A stretch of 49,883 bases of DNA from Oscillospiraceae bacterium. GTDB lineage: Bacteria; Bacillota; Clostridia; Oscillospirales; Oscillospiraceae. Positions 31,917 to 41,800 of the stretch are shown here, in pieces. The position numbers were made by a program, and so were the translations under genes. Location of the stretch: the NCBI GenBank assembly GCA_020025595.1, contig JAHHRV010000013.1, positions 1 to 49,883 on the forward strand, given 5' to 3'. Every line of letters starts with the position of its first letter. The first letter of the stretch is position 1. A model generated the notes under the pieces. The model worked only from the letters and a program-made list of their open reading frames with translations, did no database searches and was not told where the DNA came from.

Positions 31917-33878
31917 TTACTGCTGCACGATGACGCTGGCTTCATAAATGGAGTAGCCGTACTCATCATTTCTCTGCACACCCTGCAGCTTTACGAATCT
32001 GGCCTTTCTCGGCTCAAAGCGGATGGTCACATCCGGGGCGGTCATTTCGCCGAGCTCCACATGCTTCATCAGCTCGAAGCTCTCGCCGTCGTCGGACACC
32101 AGAATGTCATAGGATGCATCGTATCCGTTTTCAAACTTCAGTTGGATGCCGGACACATTGGATCTGGACAGCAGCTCGAAAGTGATGCTCTCTTCATCGG
32201 TCCAGTCGCTGGCCCATCTGGTTCTGGGGTTGTCATCCACAGCGGATTCTGCCTGATAGTTGAACACCGGGTTCTTTTCAAAGGTGCTTGCCACTGCGTG
32301 GATGGGCTTGACCAGTCCATCGTTCAGATCGGGATTGATGCCGTTGCCGGGGTGATAATCGTCCCGGAATGTCACAGTTGTCAGGGAATGGGGCTGCAAA
32401 GTAACGGGAACGGCTCTGTCCTTGTCCACCACACTGATGGTCTGCTCGGTGTCTGTCACATTGCCCAGCATCACGGAGATGTTGCCCTCTTCGTCGATGA
32501 CTGCGGTTTTTGCAATGTCTGCATCGGTTGTGGTCTTGATGCTGACGGTTCCGGGCTGTACGGTTCTGCTGATCTGCTTGAGGATGTAGTAAGAGGGCTG
32601 ATAGCAGATCTGGTTGTTTTCATCCAGCATAATAGGTGCATGGCACTGGTTGACAACGCCCTGGGTGGGACCGCCGTCTTTGTCGAGAACCAGGTTCCAG
32701 TCGATCCAGGTTTCCGTGCCGTGCTCAAAATCGTTCAGGATGTCGTAAATATATCTGTCTGCCGGGTCAAAGCTGCCGAACCAGGGGCCCTTTTCCTGAC
32801 AGGCTTCCGTTGCGTACAGATGGATGTCCGGGAACTGCGCCTTCACCTCGTCCAGGCTGTAAAAATCCTCGGACCACATGGGAACGCCCTGAATCTCGTG
32901 CCACACATCGCCTGCGTACCAGTGGAAGGCGATTCCGTCGATGTACTGGCGGGCATTCTCGTCGCTGAGCACCGTGGTGTTGAAATCAACGAATCCGTCA
33001 TGGTGCATGGGGTCGTTGCCCTTGTCCCAGTCCCAGATCACCAGCTGGGTATCCAGGCCGCTGGCCTCCAGAGCCGGTCCCAGGTGATTGCCCACAAAGT
33101 CGATGACCGCATCGGTTGACCATGTGGCAGCTTCCCACTTGGGATTGTTCTGAGTCTCATTCTGCATGGACAGGCAGTAAACATCAATGCCCAGGTCCTT
33201 GTAAGCCTGAATATACTTCACAAAATACTGTGCATAGCTTTCGTAATACTCCGGTTTCACGGAATTATCCACAAAATTCAGACCCGCAGTTCCCGTCTGG
33301 CCCCGACGGACACCGCTGTTTTTCATCCATGCAGGAGGTGCCCAGGGTGCTGCAAAGAACTTGATGTCCGGACGGCGCATCTGGATTTCCTGAATGGCAG
33401 GAATGATGTAGTCAAAGTCCTTTTCGATGCTAAAATTTTCCAGCTCCGGGTCCGGTTCTTCCGTGTCATTGTAGCTGTAGGATCTGGTCGAAAAATCCGC
33501 CGAGCCGATGGTGGACCGCAGAACAGAGTATCTGGCCCCGTTTTCACCAAAATACGCCTCATAGACCTCGTTCTGCTCCTCTGCGCTGAGCTTCTGGATG
33601 TTGTATGCCGCAGATTCCGTGATAGCACCGCCCACGCCCAGCATTGTCTGTCTTGTTTCTTCCGGGTACACCTTGACATAGCCGGAGCTTTCCGTGGCAT
33701 CGATTCTTTCAAAGGGCAGATACCGCAGCTCCTGCTCGTATCCGCCGCCCTTCGACACCACATGGACCTCCGCCTGGCCAAGGTATTCCTCCGCCGATAC
33801 CTTTTGCAAACCTGCACCACCTGCTGCCATTGCGACCATCACGCCTGCCAATGTGCCAGCTACGATTCTTCTGTTCAT
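31917..33878 (-). CDS. Secreted GH30-family glycoside hydrolase with discoidin-like tail
   Basis: A 653-residue exported enzyme. A short N-terminal signal region (MNRRIVAGTLAGVMVAMAAGG) precedes the GH30 barrel. Motifs: GVGGAITESAAYNIQKLS, RSTIGSADFSTRSYSY, FFAAPWAPPAWMKNSG, acid/base Glu241 in CLSMQNETQNN and nucleophile Glu358 in LYATEACQ. The last ~130 residues (NYQAESAVDDNPRTRWASDW..) look like an F5/8 type C carbohydrate-binding module. GH30 enzymes attack beta-glucans, glucosylceramide or xylan; the subfamily cannot be fixed by eye. ATG 33878 has AGGAGG and starts the signal peptide; the frame's upstream extension is rejected. Confidence 0.9.
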   Translation of the reverse strand: MNRRIVAGTLAGVMVAMAAGGAGLQKVSAEEYLGQAEVHVVSKGGGYEQELRYLPFERIDATESSGYVKVYPEETRQTMLGVGGAITESAAYNIQKLSAEEQNEVYEAYFGENGARYSVLRSTIGSADFSTRSYSYNDTEEPDPELENFSIEKDFDYIIPAIQEIQMRRPDIKFFAAPWAPPAWMKNSGVRRGQTGTAGLNFVDNSVKPEYYESYAQYFVKYIQAYKDLGIDVYCLSMQNETQNNPKWEAATWSTDAVIDFVGNHLGPALEASGLDTQLVIWDWDKGNDPMHHDGFVDFNTTVLSDENARQYIDGIAFHWYAGDVWHEIQGVPMWSEDFYSLDEVKAQFPDIHLYATEACQEKGPWFGSFDPADRYIYDILNDFEHGTETWIDWNLVLDKDGGPTQGVVNQCHAPIMLDENNQICYQPSYYILKQISRTVQPGTVSIKTTTDADIAKTAVIDEEGNISVMLGNVTDTEQTISVVDKDRAVPVTLQPHSLTTVTFRDDYHPGNGINPDLNDGLVKPIHAVASTFEKNPVFNYQAESAVDDNPRTRWASDWTDEESITFELLSRSNVSGIQLKFENGYDASYDILVSDDGESFELMKHVELGEMTAPDVTIRFEPRKARFVKLQGVQRNDEYGYSIYEASVIVQQ

Positions 33879-33932
33879 ACAGTTCCTCCTTGTGTTTATT
33901 TTTGTGCAATAGTTGCATAAATAGATTCCATG

Positions 33933-33961
33933 ATCATATTGCATTTGTTTATAATTGTCAA
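33933..33961 (-). promoter_or_regulatory. GH30 promoter
   Basis: Minus-strand TTGACA (33961-33956), 17-base spacer, TATGAT (33938-33933). A small palindrome TGCAA-TAG-TTGCA lies at 33905-33917 in the leader. Confidence 0.75.
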
Positions 33962-34027
33962 CTCTTGTAACCATTTCTTTATTTTTCTTAAGATATTCCC
34001 CGCCGCAGACAGAAACGGGCGAACATA

Positions 34028-34062
34028 GAAAAAGCAGCCCTCCGAATTTCCGAAGGACTGCT
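34028..34062 (-). terminator. Terminator of the ECF operon
   Basis: Leftward hairpin AGCAGTCCTTCGG / CGGAGGGCTGCT (with G-U pairs) followed by TTTTTC. It separates the ECF operon from the GH30 gene. Confidence 0.82.
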
Positions 34063-34113
34063 TTGCAGAAATTGCTATCAAATTGAATCTTTTTTGCAGG
34101 AAAGCTTTCCAGA

Positions 34114-34995
34114 TCACACTGTCTTTCTGGCACGGCGGAATTGGTATTCCGTCCACAGCTCCAGCATCAGCGGCATCAGGCACAGGAATGCATATCCGGC
34201 CCAGAACACATAGGACATGGAGGTAACCGCCGGGAAGATGAGTCTGGGGTTGTAAACCATATCCATCTGGTGCAGCAGCACGCCCATCAGCGTAACAGTC
34301 ATCACCGCAAACAGCGTGATGACATACGCCCGGTCCCGGTTGTCAAAGCGGTAGATGGAGAAGGCCGTCCGGCCTCTGAGGGAGCTGCCCCGGTTGCGCA
34401 TGGAATCGGACATGGTGGTCAGAGAATCGATGGTCCAAGTGACCACCATAGAGAAGATCCGGATGCAGTTGCGCACACGCTGAAAGAAATTGCCCTGACC
34501 GGCGCCCCGACCGATGCCCTGCTGGGCTCTGTTGATGCGGCGGGCTTCCAGCTTGATTCTGGGCACCGCGCGAAGCATCACCGCCAGAAACAGCGACAGT
34601 GCAGGCCAGACTTTTCCGAACAGATACACCATCTTGTCGGAAGAAAACACCGAATACACGCACGACATCCACATGATCACGCCTGCGATGGAAAATCCCA
34701 GTACGAATCCATAGACGATGGATTCCAGCGTCAGCTGGTTGCCGATGAAATTCCGGGCAAGATTCGTGATGCCGAAATGGTGGTAGCTGCTGTAGTACAG
34801 CGCAAAAATCACCACCGCCGGCAACAGACAGAGATTAAAGATCACCGCTTTCACGCCGTTGCGCTTGACGCTGTAGGCAAATGCGCACACCACGGAGATC
34901 GCCAAAAAGACAGGATGCTGAAAAACGATGGTTCCGGCAATCATCGTCACAAAAAAGATCAGATTTACCGCCGGATGACATGCTTCAAACCCCAT
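34114..34995 (-). CDS. ecfT: ECF transporter T component (EcfT)
   Basis: A 293-residue membrane protein with about six hydrophobic segments and the coupling-helix motif of the ECF T subunit: RAVPRIKLEARRINRAQQGIGRGAG, followed by VTWTIDSLTTMSDSMRNRGSSLRGRT, containing both charged Ala-Arg-type motifs. It transmits movement of the ATPase to the S subunit. It overlaps the S gene by 11 bases and is the last gene of the operon DUF4430 protein - ATPase - S - T. Because the ATPase is dedicated, this is a group I-type transporter. Confidence 0.92.
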   Translation of the reverse strand: MGFEACHPAVNLIFFVTMIAGTIVFQHPVFLAISVVCAFAYSVKRNGVKAVIFNLCLLPAVVIFALYYSSYHHFGITNLARNFIGNQLTLESIVYGFVLGFSIAGVIMWMSCVYSVFSSDKMVYLFGKVWPALSLFLAVMLRAVPRIKLEARRINRAQQGIGRGAGQGNFFQRVRNCIRIFSMVVTWTIDSLTTMSDSMRNRGSSLRGRTAFSIYRFDNRDRAYVITLFAVMTVTLMGVLLHQMDMVYNPRLIFPAVTSMSYVFWAGYAFLCLMPLMLELWTEYQFRRARKTV

Positions 34996-35689
34996 GGAGT
35001 TCCTCCGTCATACCGTACTTCTGCTTGATGCGGTCCAGCTTGTCCAGCAGCGGATTGCCAAACAGAATAATGGTCAGGAAGGTGCATACTGCCTGAGACA
35101 GGTTGATAAAGAAACCGGAGATGTAGAAGGGCAGCACCGTTGACCATGCCAGATTGGGAACTTTCATGAACACAGAGCTGGTGTCGAGAATGGGTCCCAC
35201 AAAGAACAGGACTGTGAAGAAACCGAAAATCGCCATAACCAGAGGCTTGCGGGGCAGAAGCTTTTTCTGATAGAGAAAGCCTGCCAGCAGACCTGCTGCG
35301 CCGTAGCCCAGCATCTGCCAGGGGGTGTAGGGTCCCTGACCGTAGAAAAAGTTACTGCTCAGGGCACCGATGGCACCCACCAGAAAGCCGGACTCCGGGC
35401 CAAAAGCGATGCCGGAGATGATGACAATGGCGAAAATTGCCTTGAAGTTGGGAATGGGGATGGCCACTCGGGCTGCAACTGCCAGAGCGCACATCACTGC
35501 AATGACCACCAGTTCCCGGGCCTGAGGTCTGCGGCCTTCGAAGGCCATCAGGAAGGGGATCAGCATTTCAATGACAATCATGGTGCTGGTGATGTAATAG
35601 GCACGGCCGGGAATCTTGGTTCCCAAAAACAGTGTCAGTGGGATCGCCAAAAAAAACACCAGAAGCATGGCAATATTGGACTTTTTCAT
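34985..35689 (-). CDS. ECF transporter S component (likely cobalamin/corrinoid)
   Basis: A 234-residue membrane protein with about six helices. Its signature is ARELVVIAVMCALAVAARVAIPIPNFKAIFAIVIISGIAFGPESGFLVGAIGALSSNFFYGQGPYTPWQMLGYGAAGLLAG, typical of a vitamin-type substrate-binding S subunit. In this family specificity is rarely visible in sequence. Context gives the call: it sits two genes below a DUF4430 protein and below a B12-riboswitch-controlled locus. The ATG is 1 base after the ATPase stop codon. Other corrinoid precursors such as cobinamide are possible. The substrate is inferred. Confidence 0.82.
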   Translation of the reverse strand: MKKSNIAMLLVFFLAIPLTLFLGTKIPGRAYYITSTMIVIEMLIPFLMAFEGRRPQARELVVIAVMCALAVAARVAIPIPNFKAIFAIVIISGIAFGPESGFLVGAIGALSSNFFYGQGPYTPWQMLGYGAAGLLAGFLYQKKLLPRKPLVMAIFGFFTVLFFVGPILDTSSVFMKVPNLAWSTVLPFYISGFFINLSQAVCTFLTIILFGNPLLDKLDRIKQKYGMTEELHGV

Positions 35690-35690
35690 G

Positions 35691-37346
35691 TTAGCCCTCC
35701 TTATTTTGCAGATACAGCTCCACCACATCCTCGGCGGTGACTGCATTCTGGAACACGCAGCGGCTCATGCGGTTTGCTGCGGTGGTGTAGAAGCTGTTGG
35801 ATCCGAAGAATTTGCGGGGAGTATCCACGGTCAGAATCTGGCCGTCAAAGAACATACACACCTGATCTGCATATTTTGCGCAGAATTCCACATCGTGGGA
35901 GACCATGATGATGGTGATGCCCTGCTGCTTGAGCTGACCCAGGATCTGGGCGAAGGTCTCCTTAAAGAAGCTGTCGATGCCCTTGGTGGGCTCGTCCAGC
36001 AGCAGGAGCCGGGGCTCGGTCAGCAGAACCTTTGCAAGAGCTGCACGCTGCTGCTCGCCGCCGGACAGGTCATAGGGATGAGAATCCAGCAGCTTTTCAA
36101 TCTGACAGGTTTCGGCAACCTTCTGAATCTTATCGGCATCCTTGGTCATTTCCTGCAGGTCTTCCCGGACGGTCTTCTTCACGAACAGGCTCTTGGGATC
36201 CTGAGGCAGCATGGACAGGCAGTTGGTAAACAGCTCCGAAGACTTGTATTTTCCAACAGGCTTGCCAAACACCTTGACCTTGCCACGATAGGGCTTGCAA
36301 ATGCCGCTGATGGCCTTCAATGTGGTGGATTTGCCTGCGCCATTGCCGCCGACAATGGCAAACAGGCTGCCGACAGGCACCTCTGCGCTGACACCACGCA
36401 GAATATCGGGGCTGTCCTTTTCATACCGGAACCACAGCTCCTTCAGAGAAAGGGCGGGGTCTTTGACCTCCTCCAGCTCAGGCTCCGGAGGGAAGGTGGA
36501 GACCTTGGGTGGCTCGGGGAAAGCATTGGACAGCCAGTTTCTGCCCTCACGGACGGTCAGCGGGCACTGGCCCTCTGCCTTTGCGCCGTAGAATACACGG
36601 ACGGGGGTGGGCATGGCTGCAAACATCTCACTTTTCTGCTCATACAGCAGCTTGCCGATGTTTCTGGGGGTGTCGTTAGCGATCACATGACCGTTTTCCA
36701 TGACGACGGCCCGGTCTGCTGCCGGGAAGATATCCTCCAGACGATGCTCGGTGATGATCACCGTGGTGCCCAGCTCGATATTGATTTTCCGAACCGTGTT
36801 CAGAAAATCAGAAGCGGCAATGGGGTCCAGCTGGCTGGTCGGCTCGTCCAGAATCAGGACTTCCGGCTGCATAGCCATGATGGATGCCAGATTCAGCAGC
36901 TGCTTCTGACCGCCGGACAGGTTTGCCACATCCCGATGGAACCAGTCCTGAATACCGAAATAACAGGCCATTTCCGCAACTCTTGCTCGCATGGTCTTCT
37001 GGTCACAGCCCAGGCTCTCCAGTCCGAATGCCAGCTCGTGCCAGACCTTGTCCGTGACAATCTGATCGTCCGGATTCTGCATGACATAGCCGATTTTCGA
37101 GGACTGATCCCGCTGGCTGACCTTCTCCAGAGGGGTGCCGTTGAACAGGATCTCACCGGTGCGCTTGCCATGGGGTGCCAGAACGGATTTGAGCTGGCGC
37201 AGCAAAGTTGTCTTGCCGCTGCCGCTCTTGCCGCAGAGCACCACATATTCTCCCTTCTGGATGGTCAGGTTTATATGTTCCAGAGACTCCCTGCCCCGGG
37301 TGGTGGGGTAGGAAAAAGTCAAATCTTTGATCTCGAAATGTGCCAT
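35691..37346 (-). CDS. ECF transporter double ATPase
   Basis: A 551-residue protein with two complete ABC ATPase domains on one chain. Domain 1: Walker A GKSGSGKTT (39-47), signature LSGGQ (143-147), Walker B ILDEPT. Domain 2: Walker A GGNGAGKST (333-341), LSGGE (427-431), Walker B LLLLDEP (447-453). Each has Q-loop and switch His (TEHRLED, SHDVEF). A fused pair replaces the usual EcfA and EcfA'. It is between the DUF4430 protein and the S subunit in the operon. All sites look functional. Confidence 0.93.
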   Translation of the reverse strand: MAHFEIKDLTFSYPTTRGRESLEHINLTIQKGEYVVLCGKSGSGKTTLLRQLKSVLAPHGKRTGEILFNGTPLEKVSQRDQSSKIGYVMQNPDDQIVTDKVWHELAFGLESLGCDQKTMRARVAEMACYFGIQDWFHRDVANLSGGQKQLLNLASIMAMQPEVLILDEPTSQLDPIAASDFLNTVRKINIELGTTVIITEHRLEDIFPAADRAVVMENGHVIANDTPRNIGKLLYEQKSEMFAAMPTPVRVFYGAKAEGQCPLTVREGRNWLSNAFPEPPKVSTFPPEPELEEVKDPALSLKELWFRYEKDSPDILRGVSAEVPVGSLFAIVGGNGAGKSTTLKAISGICKPYRGKVKVFGKPVGKYKSSELFTNCLSMLPQDPKSLFVKKTVREDLQEMTKDADKIQKVAETCQIEKLLDSHPYDLSGGEQQRAALAKVLLTEPRLLLLDEPTKGIDSFFKETFAQILGQLKQQGITIIMVSHDVEFCAKYADQVCMFFDGQILTVDTPRKFFGSNSFYTTAANRMSRCVFQNAVTAEDVVELYLQNKEG

Positions 37347-37390
37347 GAAACAATCTCCTTGAAGTGTAATGAGAATTGGGCTCGCACGCC

Positions 37391-38680
37391 TTAGCCTACA
37401 TCAGCGCCCAGCTCGCAGGTGTAGCAGAAGGTGATGTTTTCGCCGCCTTCCAGTTCATAGCCGGAAACACCATAGTTGGGGTACCAGCCATCCACCTTGT
37501 ACATCCAGCCGGATCCGGAACCGCAGTCAAACTCGTACAGGTTGTTGATACCCTCGATGTAGTTGCTGCCGTATGTAGGATTATAGCTGTATTCCATCTG
37601 AATACCGTAGTCCCAGCAGGCACGCTGCAGCACATCAAATACGGTTTCGCCCTCGGTAAATTCCACTTCTGCGTACAGGATCCATCCGTCACTGGGGACA
37701 TAAGCCACCTTTGTGGGGTCCAGCTTGTCCATGTTGTTGAGAATGGTGTCGCAGACAATGCTCAAGGTGCAGCTCAGAGCGGGCTCAGTCTCAGGAGCAG
37801 CAGTCGTGGGAGGCTCTGTTTCGGGAGCTGCTGTGGTGGGAGGAACGGTCTCGGGTGCGGGCTTCTGGGAATCCGGCTGCTGTACATCAGAGGCGTTATT
37901 TTCCTCGACCACGCTTTCTGTTTCTGCGCTCTGGGTAGGCTGAGTGGTCTCCGCCGGCTCGGTGGGCTTGGTGGACTCAGGCTTCTTCTGATCCTGCATC
38001 TGAATCCGGCGCTCCTCCAGCAGGTTATCCAGATCTGCATCGCTGAAGCAGGTCACTTCCTGTGCATTGGCTTTGCGCAGGGCATTGATGGAGAAATCAT
38101 TGAGCATCTTGATCTTCAGATCCATGACACTGGGCTTGCCCTCTACCCAGCTGATCATCTGGCCCTGCTTGGCATCTTCCACGGAACCTGCGTACACATT
38201 CAGGTTTTCGCTTCCGGTCAGAACGCTCAGGCCGATGGTGGCATTTTCCACCTTCAGTTCTTTTTCGCTAAACTTCAGAGTAACAGGTGCTGCGGAAGCT
38301 TCCTCCTTGGCGGGGTGATGATAGGCAAAAGCTTCGCCGGAGGCCACATTCATCACAAAGCCATCTGCGGCAGCCTCTACGATTTCCACATCTGCATTTT
38401 CGCCCACAACCAGCCAGTTGTTTTCGCTCAGGCGAATGGTTGCGGTGGCACCGGGGTCACACTTGATCTGGTCTCCCTGCCGCAGGGCGGTATCCTGCTT
38501 TACGGGGAATGCAACGCCGTCACGCTGCAAATTGACGATACCCTTGACCTCGGCAAGAACAGCCTGGTTGCTGTCGCTGTCAAACCATCCCTGGATGTGA
38601 CCGGCTGTCAGGATGCCTGCCACCACGATCACCGCAATGATCGCCACCATGATGATATTGGAAAGTTGTTTTTTCTTCAT
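37391..38680 (-). CDS. Membrane-anchored FecR-like/DUF4430 protein, B12 capture candidate
   Basis: A 429-residue protein with one N-terminal membrane helix (SNIIMVAIIAVIVVAGILTAG). Residues ~38-180 resemble a FecR-type beta domain (LAEVKGIVNLQRDGVAFPVKQDTALRQGDQI..). A Pro/Thr-rich linker with PPTTAAPETE repeats spans ~225-305. Residues ~306-429 are DUF4430 (FDVLQRACWDYGI, GSGSGWMYKVDGWYPN, ELEGGENITFCYTC), the fold of the beta lobe of intrinsic factor/transcobalamin. Four cysteines in the domain could make disulphides. It is 44 bases upstream of the ECF ATPase. ATG 38680 is 7 bases after GGAGG; the ATG two codons earlier is too close. Ligand is inferred. Confidence 0.82.
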   Translation of the reverse strand: MKKKQLSNIIMVAIIAVIVVAGILTAGHIQGWFDSDSNQAVLAEVKGIVNLQRDGVAFPVKQDTALRQGDQIKCDPGATATIRLSENNWLVVGENADVEIVEAAADGFVMNVASGEAFAYHHPAKEEASAAPVTLKFSEKELKVENATIGLSVLTGSENLNVYAGSVEDAKQGQMISWVEGKPSVMDLKIKMLNDFSINALRKANAQEVTCFSDADLDNLLEERRIQMQDQKKPESTKPTEPAETTQPTQSAETESVVEENNASDVQQPDSQKPAPETVPPTTAAPETEPPTTAAPETEPALSCTLSIVCDTILNNMDKLDPTKVAYVPSDGWILYAEVEFTEGETVFDVLQRACWDYGIQMEYSYNPTYGSNYIEGINNLYEFDCGSGSGWMYKVDGWYPNYGVSGYELEGGENITFCYTCELGADVG

Positions 38681-38831
38681 ACTCATACCTCCGAAAATCT
38701 GATATTTCATAAATAAAATCTATATAACGCTACCGGCCGTCAAAATCATTCAGGCACAGTATGTAATATTCAAAGTTATCAGGCCCCATGGGCCATCGCA
38801 TCTGGTTGGTGTATCACACCATGAACCTGGC

Positions 38832-38869
38832 AAAAGTTACGGCAGTGGAAAACCATTGCCGTAACTTTT
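38832..38869 (-). terminator. Hairpin terminator after the wall-anchored protein gene
   Basis: Perfect 13-bp arms AAAAGTTACGGCA / TGCCGTAACTTTT with inner TGG/CCA. Only four U follow in the leftward direction, so partial read-through into the DUF4430-ECF genes is possible. TTGAAT-17-AATGAT in 38725-38765 (minus strand) is a weak candidate promoter for those genes. Confidence 0.7.
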
Positions 38870-38887
38870 AACCAATCATTTCACAGC

Positions 38888-41800
38888 TTACTTATCGCCG
38901 TGCTTTTTCTTGTTCCACAGCAGCAGAACTACGATTCCTGCGACTGCAACCACCAGTACAACACCGTACACGACGGCATTGCTGTTATCGCCGGTGGCAG
39001 GGCGATTGCCGTTGGGCTTGGAGGGCTGAGTCGGCTTAGTGCCAGGCTCAGTGGGCTTGCCCTCATCGGGCTGGCCGGGTTTGGTTTCGTTGGGTACGCC
39101 GGGCTTGGTCTCGTCGGGTACGCCGGGCTTGGTCTCGTCAGGCACGATGGGCTGATCGGGATCGGTGCCGGTGGTCAGGTCGTACAGAGAATTCTCACCG
39201 GCTCTTACGCGTCTGAAGGCCTCGAATGCCAGCAGAGCCTGAGTGGTGGACATATTCTGGGACTTGTTTTCGCTCATCAGGTGCTTGAATCCGCCGTCAG
39301 CCATGCCGTATGCATCCAGTGCAGTGATCAGGTTACGAGCGGGGCTCTTGACAAAGCCGTTGCTCTTGTCCACGGGGTCACGGCCCATCACAGACAGGGC
39401 GATGATGGCCTGGGAAACGGACTCGGAAGTGCCATAGTCGCAGTTGCGATCCATCTCATGCTTCAGATAGGACAGCGCACGATCGGCAGCGTCCTTTGCA
39501 GCAGCATTGGTGTTGTAGTAAGGTGCCAGTGCCTGTACAGCCATAGCGGTCATATCAACGCTGACAGTCTTGTTATCGGTCAGACCGAAGCCGCCGTTGG
39601 TGGGATTCTGGAAGGTCAGCATCTGCTTGAGCAGCATCTCACGATTCCAGTTTGCACCTGCGGGAATTGCATAATTGCGGCTGTCCAGAGCGATCAGTGC
39701 CCACATAGGCTCGTTGCCGCCGTCAGCCATAAACTTGCCCTGACACAGCTTGTCAACCAGGTTGATGCCGTTCAGATTGGATGCATCCTCGCCCAGAGCG
39801 CTGACTGCCAGAATGACACGGGCGATGGTGGTGGGCTTCAGGTTTGCATTCTTGGGCTTCTTGTAGGTTTCAACGATGGAATTCAGGTAATCCTGCTTCT
39901 GAGTCTCGGTCAGGTTCTGACCCATACGGGTGAACAGGAACACGGACCACTCATCGCCGAAGCGGTAAGTCCAGCCGTCATATTCCTTCTGCATATATGC
40001 AAGTGCGCCAGCAGTATCCTCAGCAACGATCTTGTCGTTGTCTGCGGCGGGTTCGGGGTTGCCTGCTTCAACGGTGATGTCGAAGGTGATGGGCTTTGCA
40101 TGTTCGGTCTGGTCAATGGGAGTACCGGTAACAGTGACGATACCTTCCTTGACACCAACCAGCTTGTACTGATCGTTTGCGACGCAGTATTCCTTGTCGG
40201 TCTTGACCAGAATGCCACGGGAATCACGGGTGATTTCCACTTTGCCGTCGCCGGAGAAGGTCCACTCCATGCCGGGCTCGGATACATGGTAGCCATCAGC
40301 GCTCTTGGGGCCGTTGAATACCAGAGGCAGATCGATCTTTTCGTTTTCCTTGACGGACAGGCTTGCATTTTCCATGCTCACGCTGGTCACGGGGTTAAAG
40401 TACTTCAAAGTAACCTTCGTTGTGCCGGTTACGGGGGTAGTCAGCTTGGGGTCGCTGGAAGATGCGGTCAGGGTCACGGTACCTGCCTTGTAGGGCAGAA
40501 CTGCCTTGATCATGGAATCCACATACTCAGCAACGCTGGGGTCGCTGGACTTCAGAGTCCATGCATCGCCATAGCTTGCGTTTTCAGGAGATACGACTAC
40601 GGTACCTGCGCTGTTTGCCAAAGTCAGATCCAGGAAGTCACCCAGACCGTCGCTGTTGGCGTTACGGTCATGCAGGATATAGGTGCCGCTGGGGCCCGGG
40701 GTAATCTTGCTTACAGGAACATAGGTAGAAATCACGGTGACTTCTGCCTGCTTGTCCATAACACTTGCAGATACCTGCAGTGTGCCGGGAGCCGTAGCAT
40801 TGAAGGTGTTGCCCATCTGGGTGTGGCTGCCGCCTGTAATGCTGCACTGATACATCTTAGCGGGAGCAAGCTTCCAGCTGCCGTCGATCTTAATCTGTGC
40901 ATCGACACGGACGGTGCCGCTGCCGGCAACATTATAGGTGCCGTTATTATTGGCGGCTACAAACTCGCCGTTGGGAACCAAACGCACATCCTCGATCGCT
41001 GTCTCGGTGACAACGACCTTGAAACGGGTCAGTTCCTTGTCATACTGGATTCCATTCCAGGATTTCTTGTCGCAGACGGCAACTTCCAGAGAACCGGTGC
41101 CCAGGATTTCCATGCCGCCATTCTCAGAGACGAACACCTTGTGGTTGCCCTGTCCGTCGCTGACATACTGGGGAACGAATGCAACTTCGCCATCAAAGGA
41201 AGGATAGCTGAAGAAACCGGCATACTGCGTTTTATTCTGAGCATCGGGGGCTGCCAGAACATCTGCCAGAGACAGAGTCAGACCGCCCTTGCTGTCGAAC
41301 TCCACGGTCTGGCCGTTGCCGTAGCCCTTGTTGGGGGTATAGACCAGAGTAACGCCTGTATCGGGAGTAAAGCTTCCGCCGGCGCCGAAATGAGGCCAGC
41401 CTTCGTCGCTGGGGTTCCAGGTCTTGCCGTAGGTACCCTTGCCGGCGTTCAGCTCTGCCAGGAAGCCTTCGCTGTAGAATTCTTCACGGCTCTTGGCTGC
41501 GCAGCCGGTGACAACGCCTTCACTGGAGCCAACTGCATTAGCTGCCACGTTGTTCAGGAAATAGCCGTTCTTTACAATAGTATTGGACTGTGCGGTGCCG
41601 ACCAGAGCGCCGACAACACCTGTGCCGTCATTGCCCTTGGCAGATACGGTGCCTGCCACATAGCTGTTGACAACAGCGCCGCCATAGGTCAGGTTTGCAA
41701 CAAAACCGCCGGTGTTCTTCTTTCTGCTGTTCATACCTGCGGAGGATACGCTTGCACGGGACCAGCAGTTGATGATCAGACCTGCGCTGTCCTTTGCCAG

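Noticed and set aside
33879..34133. N-terminal extension of the GH30 protein
   Set aside because: It would run through the GH30 promoter and the ECF terminator and bury the signal peptide.
39077..39148. Short tandem repeats resembling a CRISPR-like array
   Set aside because: They are contiguous in-frame 24-base units coding a Pro-rich wall linker, with no spacers.
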